This document shows, one piece after another, positions 28,983 to 35,988 of a DNA stretch of 64,000 nt; positions within the stretch are counted from its first letter, which is position 1, and each line of letters starts with the position of its first letter. This DNA is from Myxococcales bacterium (GTDB lineage: Bacteria; Myxococcota_A; Polyangia; Polyangiales; Ga0077539), in contig JAEUKH010000023.1 of assembly GCA_016792845.1 (NCBI GenBank), forward strand, positions 124,001 through 188,000. Reading direction: 5' to 3'. Below the pieces are notes generated by a model. The model had not been told where the DNA came from, did no database searches, and was given only the letters and a program-made list of their open reading frames with translations. A program made the translations under genes and the position numbers.

Positions 28983-30392
28983 ATGCGCTCTGCAGATGCC
29001 TCTACGGCGACCCCATGGCTAGACCGGGCGATGGCCCGCCGCATTCTCCTCCTCGCGGCGCCGGTGATCGTGGCGATGCTCACCCAAACTGGGGTGAACA
29101 TCGTTGACACCTACTTTATCGGCAAGCTCCCAGCGTCGGTGGCCAGCGACGGCCAATCGGCGCTGACCCCTTCGCTGATGCTCTTATGGGCCATCGGCGG
29201 CTTTCTCTCGTCGATCTCAGTGGGCACGCAGGCCACCACGGCGCGGCGTTTCGGCGAGGGCGACCTCAAGGCCGCCGGGGCGGTGGTGCCCAACGCGGTC
29301 TTCGTCGCGGCGGTGGGCGGGGTGATCGCCACGGTGGCGGGGTGGTTCTTCATCCCGACGGCGTTTCGCGCGCTGTCTGGCAACGAGCATGTGGTGGCGC
29401 TCGGCACGGCCTACACCCGGTGGCGCTTCGTGGGCATCGCGAGCATGGCCGCGACGGCCGCGTACAAGAGCTTCTACGACGGTGTGGGGCGCACGCACCT
29501 GCACCTCGTGGCGGCCCTCGCCATGAACGTGGTCAACGCCGCGCTCTGTTGGCTGTTGATCTTCGGCAACCTCGGCATGCCCGCGATGGGCGTCGCGGGG
29601 GCCGGCGTGGCGGCCTGCGTCTCATCGTGGATCGGCTGCTTTGTGATGGTGCTCTTGTCGCTCCGCAAGGCCGACCGAGAGACCTTCGCGTTCTACCGCC
29701 CCGGGGTGCTCTCGGGCACGATGATGAAGCAGCTGGTGGCCCTCTCGGTGCCCGGCGGCATCGCCACCACCGCGGTGATGGCGGGCTTTCTGATGTTCAC
29801 CAAGGTGGTCGGCAGCATCGACGACGCGGCCCGCGCGGCGGGCGCTGCGGCGGCTTACAACGGCGCGGCCACCACCATCATCATTGAAGTGTTGTCGGCG
29901 ACCTTTGTGAGCTGTCTCGCCTTCGGCACCGCCACCGCGACGCTGGTCGGGCAGAGCATGGGCGAGGGCAACCCCGACCGCGCCGAGCGCTACGCGTGGA
30001 CGAGCGTCAAGCTCGGGGTGATGATCTTCGGCGTGATCGGGGTGCTGATGTTCGCCTTCCCCAATGAAGTGTTGGGGGCCTTCAATCATGCGCCCGAGGT
30101 GATCGCGGCGGGGCGCACGCCGATGCGCATCATGGCGTGTATGGGGGCCGTGATCGCCACGGCGATGATCCTCACGCAGGCGCTCTTCGGCGCGGGCGAG
30201 ACGCGCTTCGTGATGGTGGCCGAGCTGGTGCTCCATTTCGGCTGCCTCGTGCCGCTCGCGTACGTCTTCGGGAGGCTCCTCGACTGGGGCCTCGTGGGCG
30301 TCTGGCTCGCCGCGGCGACCTACGGCGTGGCCCTCGCGACGGCCATGGTGGTGAAGTTCACTCGCGGCGGGTGGAAGCGCCTGACGCTCTGA
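28983..30392 (+). CDS. MATE-family multidrug/solute efflux transporter
   Basis: A 469-residue protein with about twelve hydrophobic segments and MATE family features: ILLLAAPVIVAMLTQTGVNIVDTYFIG in the first helix pair, TQATTARRFGEGD after the third, and in the second half FGTATATLVGQSMGEGNPDRAERYAW, the internal repeat of the same signature. It would expel cationic compounds or metabolites in exchange for Na+ or H+. ATG 28983 gives a short hydrophilic N-tail. It is a single gene, convergent with the T6SS cargo genes (7-bp gap). Confidence 0.92.
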   Translation: MRSADASTATPWLDRAMARRILLLAAPVIVAMLTQTGVNIVDTYFIGKLPASVASDGQSALTPSLMLLWAIGGFLSSISVGTQATTARRFGEGDLKAAGAVVPNAVFVAAVGGVIATVAGWFFIPTAFRALSGNEHVVALGTAYTRWRFVGIASMAATAAYKSFYDGVGRTHLHLVAALAMNVVNAALCWLLIFGNLGMPAMGVAGAGVAACVSSWIGCFVMVLLSLRKADRETFAFYRPGVLSGTMMKQLVALSVPGGIATTAVMAGFLMFTKVVGSIDDAARAAGAAAAYNGAATTIIIEVLSATFVSCLAFGTATATLVGQSMGEGNPDRAERYAWTSVKLGVMIFGVIGVLMFAFPNEVLGAFNHAPEVIAAGRTPMRIMACMGAVIATAMILTQALFGAGETRFVMVAELVLHFGCLVPLAYVFGRLLDWGLVGVWLAAATYGVALATAMVVKFTRGGWKRLTL

Positions 30393-30399
30393 CCGACCG

Positions 30400-31569
30400 T
30401 CAGATTCGCAGGGTGTTGATGCAGATGCGCGCGGCGGCCTCGCGCAGGTTGGCGGCCTGCGCGGCGGTGCTCTCTTTGGCCTTGGCCTCGACCTGTTCGA
30501 GAAAGCCTTTGGTCACGAACGACGGCACATAGCGCTTCTCGTGGCTGATGCCCGGGGCTACTTCGAGCTTATCAACTTTGATGACAGACTTCGGCTCCGG
30601 GGTGCCGCCGCCCGCGAGGCGGAGGTTCTCGATCCACTCGTCGTAGGTGCGGACGTACTTCGAAGAGACCACGAGGTAGGGGATCTCTTGTTTGTTCGGC
30701 GCGGCCTGCCAGCGGCTCCTGAGGCGCTTGTAGTGCTCGCTGGCTTGCGCGTGCATGAGCACCGTGCAGCCGGTCGACCACCGCTTCACCAGGTGACCCT
30801 CTTCGTAGTCGTCGCTCCAATGAAGGTGAATGGTGTCGTTCGCCTCTTCATTGCAGAAGAGCCATTGTCGCAGCGAGTTGCTGCCGTGCGCGGGCACCTG
30901 AGCGCTCTCGATGTTGGTGAAGATTTGAACCTTCTTGGTGGCCTCACGCGCGAGGACGATCTTGCCGATCGCCGAGGTGTACATCGAGAGGCCCTCGCCC
31001 TTGCCCTGATGTTGCCGCGGGTAGGCCTTGTAGTGGTGGCCTTCGAGCTGGTACGGCGTGCCCGAGGTGCTCTCTTCGTTGCCGCCGGGGTCGACGGTGC
31101 AGCGGTACACCTCGGCGCGTTGCAGCTTGGCCGCGTCTTCGTCTGTCCAGACGCAGTAGACGAGGTCATTGAAGGTCACCGTCGGCGTTGTGCCGAGCGC
31201 GACGACCTTGCCCTTCTTGTTCTTGCCATACTTGGTCTCAAAGCGGTCGGCGCTGCGCGTTGTGGGCGAGATCGCGCCGCCCTCGCCGCCATAGCCCGCT
31301 GACTCTTCGTTGTTGGCGACGTCGGCCGCGGTGCCCCCGCCGCTGAAGCGCGCCTCGCGCACGACCAGGAGCGCCACCTCTTTGGCCTTGGTCGGGAGCT
31401 CACGCCCGAAGGCCTTGTAGACCAGCTCGACCCAGTTATGCACCGAGGCCTGCCGCACCTTGCGCGGCTCGCCGTCGGGCGTACCGAGGAAGGCGCCGCT
31501 CGTGCGCTGCTCGCGGCTCGGCTTCGAGCCCGGGGGTACGGTCTCTTTCTTCTTCTTGCCAGTGGTCAT
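30400..31569 (-). CDS. Putative T6SS cargo effector B, L,D-transpeptidase-like motif
   Basis: A 389-residue paralogue of the protein at 32160-33350. The shared N-terminal part includes VELVYKAFGRELPTKAKEVALLVVREA. A beta-rich middle follows (EVYRCTVDPGG, then LEGHHYKAYPRQ). Near residues 248-268 lies IHLHW...RWSTGCTVL. The H...S-x-G-C arrangement (His250, Ser265, Cys268) is that of YkuD-type L,D-transpeptidases, which act on peptidoglycan stems. T6SS effectors of this class (Tlde1) are known in enterobacteria, but the similarity is at motif level only. It follows its own PAAR gene by 12 bp and ends the island. No signal peptide is seen, as expected for a T6SS-delivered protein. No immunity gene is next to it. 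Confidence 0.7.
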   Translation of the reverse strand: MTTGKKKKETVPPGSKPSREQRTSGAFLGTPDGEPRKVRQASVHNWVELVYKAFGRELPTKAKEVALLVVREARFSGGGTAADVANNEESAGYGGEGGAISPTTRSADRFETKYGKNKKGKVVALGTTPTVTFNDLVYCVWTDEDAAKLQRAEVYRCTVDPGGNEESTSGTPYQLEGHHYKAYPRQHQGKGEGLSMYTSAIGKIVLAREATKKVQIFTNIESAQVPAHGSNSLRQWLFCNEEANDTIHLHWSDDYEEGHLVKRWSTGCTVLMHAQASEHYKRLRSRWQAAPNKQEIPYLVVSSKYVRTYDEWIENLRLAGGGTPEPKSVIKVDKLEVAPGISHEKRYVPSFVTKGFLEQVEAKAKESTAAQAANLREAAARICINTLRI

Positions 31570-31581
31570 TGAAGTGGCCCT

Positions 31582-32151
31582 TCAGGCGACCGCGTCGTCG
31601 TCGTCGTCGGTGCGATCGTCTTCAAAGTGTTCGAGGCCCTTGAGCACCAGCACCGCGGCGTCTTCGCAGAGGCCCGAGAGGGTGACGGTGTGATTGAAGG
31701 TGACCTCGGGGTACTTCTTATGCTGACACACCGCGCGCACGGTGATCTCTTGAATGGGCCGCCCCAGCGCGTCGGTGTATTCGATGTCGATGCTCTTGTC
31801 GTGCGGCATCGCGGTGGCGCCGCCGCCGGCCTTGTCGCCGATGATGACGTTGCCGCTGCCTGTCGAGAGCTGGCCGTCGCCGCCGCAGTGCGCCTGGGCG
31901 TCGCCCTTTCGGTGGGCCTTCTTGCCGTTGATGAAGACCCCCGGGGCGCCGCCCGTCGCTTGCCACTGGTTGGGCCCGCAGCAGCTCGAATGAACGCCCG
32001 GGTCGCCCACCCGCAGGGCGCGCTCTGCATTGATGAGAACATTCTCTGACCCGTCGGTGGCGGGGCCCTTGACGTCATGCGGGCACGCCGGGCAGCCGTG
32101 GCTGTCGGCGGGGCAGTGCCCGAGGTCACCTTTACGTCCGGCTTCAGGCAT
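31582..32151 (-). CDS. PAAR-like (DUF4150) tip protein 2
   Basis: A 189-residue protein whose first 105 residues are a DUF4150/PAAR-type spike (MPEAGRKGDLGHCPADSHGC, then NVLINAERALRVGDPGVHSS, and FINGKKAHRKGDAQAH). Such proteins cap VgrG and carry cargo. The C-terminal 80 residues form a divergent extension (IDIEYTDALGRPIQEITVRAV ... LSGLCEDAAVLVL) that probably docks the cargo encoded just downstream. The first part is nearly identical at DNA level to PAAR 1. It follows cargo A by 8 bp and precedes cargo B by 12 bp. Confidence 0.88.
   Translation of the reverse strand: MPEAGRKGDLGHCPADSHGCPACPHDVKGPATDGSENVLINAERALRVGDPGVHSSCCGPNQWQATGGAPGVFINGKKAHRKGDAQAHCGGDGQLSTGSGNVIIGDKAGGGATAMPHDKSIDIEYTDALGRPIQEITVRAVCQHKKYPEVTFNHTVTLSGLCEDAAVLVLKGLEHFEDDRTDDDDDAVA
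31838..32151. repeat. 314-bp PAAR block, copy 2 (near-identical to 33621-33934)
   Basis: Aligning by eye against 33621-33934 I count about six substitutions in 314 bp, all apparently silent. Similarity drops sharply at 31838, where the C-terminal extensions begin. This indicates recent duplication or gene conversion. Confidence 0.9.
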
Positions 32152-32159
32152 CGAAATCC

Positions 32160-33350
32160 TCAGACTGCGAGGGTGGTGATGGCAAGGTTTTGCAGCGCCG
32201 CGCGCAGGCCCGCGGCGTGGGCGAAGTTTGCGTCGCTCTGGCCTCGCGGGTGCGGGCCCATGCCCAATGACCCCGCGCGCCGCGCGACCTCTTCACAGAA
32301 GCCCTTGGTCGCGATGCTCGGCACATACCCCGTGTAGCCCGCGGGCATGGCCTCAAGGCCCTCGCGTTTGATGGTACTGGCGGCGGTGGCGTTGCCGCCG
32401 CGCGAGGCCTCTTGCGCCCAGATGTCGTAGGTCTTCACATACTTGGTTGAGACCACCAAGAGCGGCAGCTTGTTCTTGTTCGGGGCGTCGACGCAGCGTC
32501 TCAGAAAGTCTTGATAGTATCGAGGGTGGGTGCGCCCCCAGGCCAGGGTGACGCATCCGATCGACCACATGCCGACGGTCTTGCTGTCGCTCACGCCGAT
32601 GTTCTGCCCAGAACCGAAGTGCATGTTGATGCCCACGCCGTCGTGCGCTTCGTCTTTGCAGAACTTCCAGTCGGGGGGCACCTGGGCGCTCTCGAAGTCT
32701 GTATAGACGTTGTAACGCTTCTTCTGATCGCGGGCGACGCGGATCATCGTCGTCGCCTGGTCATTGAAGATCCGAAGGGCGTTGATGCCGCCCGAGTGCG
32801 TCGGTGCGGTGGGGTACCTCTCGCGGTTGTGCGCGATGGGCTTGCACGCGTAGTGAAAGCCTTCAATGATGCGGCCCGTGGGCATCGAGCCTGAGCCCCC
32901 GGGGTCTGCGGTGCAACGAAAGACCTCGACACACTGTTTGGTCGTCGCTTCGTCGTCAGTCCACACCATGTAGAGAATGTCATCGAAGGTGACGCTGGCC
33001 GTCTGCGAGGTGCGGGTCGTCGCCGAGGTCGTGCCTTGGCCGGTGCCCGCGAGGTTGCCCGCGAGCTGGTTGGCCGTGATGGGGCGTGTGCCCGCCGCGG
33101 CCTGTTCGCGCTGTTTCAGGTCGCCCGAACCCCCGACCTTGGCCTCGCGTAGCACGAGCAGCGCGACCTCTTTGGCCGCGGCCGGCACGGTGCGCCCGAA
33201 GGCTTTGTAGACAAGCTCGACGTAGTTGTAGACCGTGGCGGCCCGGCAGACCCGCGACTGATTGTCGGGCGTCCCCGTGAAGGTGCCGTTGACCAGTTGC
33301 CCATTGGGGGCCTGCGGGGGCACCGCGATCTCTGAGTTCTCGTCGCTCAT
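32160..33350 (-). CDS. Putative T6SS cargo effector A, L,D-transpeptidase-like motif
   Basis: A 396-residue protein, paralogous to cargo B. Shared landmarks are VELVYKAFGRTVPAAAKEVALLVLREA (about 44-70), a beta region EVFRCTADPGG ... IIEGFHYACKP, the stretch FESAQVP, and the motif INMHFG...GMWSIGCVTL with His244, Ser263 and Cys266. This H...SxGC pattern suggests an L,D-transpeptidase or carboxypeptidase-like domain attacking peptidoglycan; proof needs structure prediction. LPLLVVSTKYVKTYDIW and PSIATKGF are conserved between the two cargos. It overlaps the PAAR 1 stop by 4 bp (ATGA), so it is probably loaded by that PAAR protein. Confidence 0.72.
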   Translation of the reverse strand: MSDENSEIAVPPQAPNGQLVNGTFTGTPDNQSRVCRAATVYNYVELVYKAFGRTVPAAAKEVALLVLREAKVGGSGDLKQREQAAAGTRPITANQLAGNLAGTGQGTTSATTRTSQTASVTFDDILYMVWTDDEATTKQCVEVFRCTADPGGSGSMPTGRIIEGFHYACKPIAHNRERYPTAPTHSGGINALRIFNDQATTMIRVARDQKKRYNVYTDFESAQVPPDWKFCKDEAHDGVGINMHFGSGQNIGVSDSKTVGMWSIGCVTLAWGRTHPRYYQDFLRRCVDAPNKNKLPLLVVSTKYVKTYDIWAQEASRGGNATAASTIKREGLEAMPAGYTGYVPSIATKGFCEEVARRAGSLGMGPHPRGQSDANFAHAAGLRAALQNLAITTLAV

Positions 33351-33934
33351 GCGTCACCCGTGGGCGCGTCGTCAAACTGAGGGTCTTCGTCTTCCTTGTC
33401 GGCCCCGTGGTGCTCAAAATCAGTCAAGAGAAGCACCGCGGCGTCTTTGCAGAGCCCGCTCAAGGTCGCCTTACCCGCGATGGTCTGTTCAGGGTGCTGC
33501 CGATGCGGGCAGACGATGCGCACTTTGACTTTTTCAATCAGTCGACCCACCGCGTCGCGATATTCTACAGGCATGATGAGGGCGTGAGAGTCTGCGGTGG
33601 CGGCGCCCCCAGAGAGATCACCGATGATGACGTTGCCGCTGCCGGTCGAGAGCTGGCCGTCGCCGCCGCAGTGCGCCTGGGCGTCGCCCTTTCGGTGGGC
33701 CTTCTTGCCGTTGATGAAGACCCCCGGGGCGCCGCCGGTCGCTTGCCACTGGTTGGGCCCGCAGCAGCTCGAATGAACGCCCGGGTCGCCCACCCGCAGG
33801 GCGCGCTCTGCATTGATGAGAACGTTCTCAGACCCGTCGGTGGCGGGGCCCTTGACGTCGTGCGGGCACGCCGGGCAGCCGTGGCTGTCGGCGGGGCAGT
33901 GCCCGAGGTCACCTTTGCGTCCGGCTTCAGGCAT
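33347..33934 (-). CDS. PAAR-like (DUF4150) tip protein 1
   Basis: A 195-residue spike protein identical in its first part to PAAR 2, with a different but related C-terminal extension (MPVEYRDAVGRLIEKVKVRIVCPH ... LSGLCKDAAVLLL, acidic tail). Conserved His and Cys residues in CPADSHGCPACPHD and VHSSCCGP could bind the structural metal of the spike. It starts 7 bp after the VgrG stop and overlaps the cargo A start by 4 bp, so VgrG, PAAR 1 and cargo A form a coupled unit. Confidence 0.88.
   Translation of the reverse strand: MPEAGRKGDLGHCPADSHGCPACPHDVKGPATDGSENVLINAERALRVGDPGVHSSCCGPNQWQATGGAPGVFINGKKAHRKGDAQAHCGGDGQLSTGSGNVIIGDLSGGAATADSHALIMPVEYRDAVGRLIEKVKVRIVCPHRQHPEQTIAGKATLSGLCKDAAVLLLTDFEHHGADKEDEDPQFDDAPTGDA
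33621..33934. repeat. 314-bp PAAR block, copy 1 (near-identical to 31838-32151)
   Basis: Covers codons 1 to about 105 of PAAR 1. The two copies are direct repeats 1.78 kb apart, so recombination between them would delete one PAAR-cargo module and leave a functional PAAR. Confidence 0.9.
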
Positions 33935-33941
33935 CGGGGGC

Positions 33942-35954
33942 TCAGTTGATCTTCACCACACCACCGAGGATGACTGTCTCCTGCTCGCCCTCGATCTTGA
34001 CCTTCGGCGAGTGCAGCGTGATCGAGTCGGGCGTCATGATGATGCTGCTCGAACCGCACTCAAGGATGATGCGCCCGTCGGCCCTGAGGTAATAGGTCTT
34101 GTCGACCTGGACCGAGTACCCGCGCGACCCGTGCACCGAGACGTCGCGGTTCTGATCGACCTCAAGGGTGTCATTCTGTTGAATGTTGGCCGAGCGGTTC
34201 TTCTCAACGCGGATGCGCTCGTTGCCCTTGATGGTCTTGATGCGATGCCGGTTTACGGTCAGCGTCTGGTCGTTGTCGACCTGCGAGCCGTGATCGTGCA
34301 AGACCCACTCGTTCAAGTCTTTTTGAGCGCGGAGGTAGACCTCCTCTTGCTCTTTCTTGTCTTCGAAGCGAAGCTCGTTGTAGCCGCCGCCGCCGGGGGT
34401 CGTCTGGGTGCGAATGGCGCTGCGGGTCTTCTCGCCGGGCAACCCGTAGGGGTTGTGGTTCTCACCGTTGTAGACGCACCCTGTGATCAACGGCCGGTCA
34501 GGGTCGCCCTCAAGGAAGGTGACCACCACCTCCATGCCGATGCGAGGGATGAACTGAAAGCCCCAGGTGCCGCCCGACCAGTTCTGCGCGGTGCGGATCC
34601 AGCATGAGCTCTTGTCGTTCTTCTTGCCGACGCGATCCCAGTGGAATTGGACCTTGATGCGACCGTGAAAATCAACATGGATCTCTTCGCCCGACGGGCC
34701 CGTCACCAAGGCCGTCTGGGTGCCGTAGATCAAGGGCCGCGGCGTCACCCGGGCGGGGCGCCAGGGCATGCTCGCCGGGGTCATGCGAAAGTGATTGATG
34801 TACCGCTCGCTGTAGGTGCCGTCTTTGGCGTGGGCCTGCACCGTGTGCGCGAGGGCCTCACGGAGCCGGTCGCTGTTGCGCACGTCTTCGGGCAACGCCG
34901 ACCAGCCTTGAAGGGTGTGCCGCACCTCGGTCACAAGCCAACGGCCGTCGCCGTGCGGGTGCTGATGCCCGTGAACCTGCACCGCGTGGCCCGGCAGCAT
35001 GCCCGTCAGGTTGCTCGCCCCGGCGGCCACCCAGATCGGGTCTTGCCGCATCTCGTGACGGATGCGCGCCTGGCGCACGCCGTCGTGGGCCTCGTAGGTG
35101 TTGCTGCCGTCTGAGTAGTTGTACACATGAAAGCGCGCCGGGTAGTCGTACACCGTGCGGGCCCCGCCCTGCGAAGGCGCCGCGGGTGTCATGTGCATCG
35201 TCGCGCTCGGGCGAGTGAAGTCGTACTCGCGAAGCACCTCGCCCGTTGATTCAAGAGAACCGCGGAGGTCCATCCAACGGAGGGTCTCGACCTTCTCGAC
35301 CCCGGCGTGCCCGGTGGCGAGGGTCACCGCGGCCCCGTCGAGGGTGGCGATGGTGTCAAAGCGCGCGGGCTCGTCGGCGAGCACGAGGGTCTCGCCGTCT
35401 TCGTCGTTGTGGGTAAACCAGAACGCGATGCCCTCTTCTTGCAAGAGACGCTTTACAAAGTCGAGGTCGCTCTCGCGGTATTGAACGCAATACTCGCGCG
35501 GGGCGAGGCCGTCGAGTGCGCCCGAGGCGACGAGCTTCGTACCCTGGTACACCCCGGCCTCGCGGAGCACCTGCTTCACGATGGCCACGACGGGCATCTC
35601 TTGAAAGATCCGAGAGTCAACGCGCTGCGAGAGGAGCCACAGCGAGGGCACGATCACGAGCCGGGCGTACCGATGGGTGGCGCTGTTGCCGAGGTCTTCG
35701 ACCCTGCGCACGATGCCCTGAAAGCGGCGGGTGATGCCGCCACGCTGGACCTCAAGCAAGCTGCTCTGCCCCAGCCACTTCTCGGGGCCGTACCCCGGGG
35801 TCGGGGTCGCCAGGATCAGCTCGGCCTCGTAGGTGTCATCAATACGTTCGATGAAGTTTGAAAACACCACGGTGCCCGGCGCCTCATCGGCGACACGGAA
35901 GAAGAACCGCGTCTCGGGCAACACACTCTCGGTCAGCAGGGTTGTGACGTCCAT
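33942..35954 (-). CDS. vgrG: Type VI secretion spike protein VgrG (TssI)
   Basis: A 670-residue VgrG. The N-terminal gp27-like part includes CVQYRESDLDFVKRLLQEEGIAFWF, the hallmark of the family. The gp5-like OB fold contains VDFHGRIKVQFHWDR, CWIRTAQNWSGGTWGFQFIP, and FLEGDPDRPLITGCVYN. The C-terminal beta-helix has repeats such as LNEWVLHDHGSQVDNDQTLTVN. There is no evolved C-terminal effector domain, so toxicity is carried by the PAAR-linked cargos. It follows the pseudokinase gene by 34 bp. No other T6SS core gene is in the window, so this is an orphan tip island. Confidence 0.95.
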   Translation of the reverse strand: MDVTTLLTESVLPETRFFFRVADEAPGTVVFSNFIERIDDTYEAELILATPTPGYGPEKWLGQSSLLEVQRGGITRRFQGIVRRVEDLGNSATHRYARLVIVPSLWLLSQRVDSRIFQEMPVVAIVKQVLREAGVYQGTKLVASGALDGLAPREYCVQYRESDLDFVKRLLQEEGIAFWFTHNDEDGETLVLADEPARFDTIATLDGAAVTLATGHAGVEKVETLRWMDLRGSLESTGEVLREYDFTRPSATMHMTPAAPSQGGARTVYDYPARFHVYNYSDGSNTYEAHDGVRQARIRHEMRQDPIWVAAGASNLTGMLPGHAVQVHGHQHPHGDGRWLVTEVRHTLQGWSALPEDVRNSDRLREALAHTVQAHAKDGTYSERYINHFRMTPASMPWRPARVTPRPLIYGTQTALVTGPSGEEIHVDFHGRIKVQFHWDRVGKKNDKSSCWIRTAQNWSGGTWGFQFIPRIGMEVVVTFLEGDPDRPLITGCVYNGENHNPYGLPGEKTRSAIRTQTTPGGGGYNELRFEDKKEQEEVYLRAQKDLNEWVLHDHGSQVDNDQTLTVNRHRIKTIKGNERIRVEKNRSANIQQNDTLEVDQNRDVSVHGSRGYSVQVDKTYYLRADGRIILECGSSSIIMTPDSITLHSPKVKIEGEQETVILGGVVKIN

Positions 35955-35988
35955 CCGAACACTCGCTTTGGGTTGTTCGGGGCGGGTT

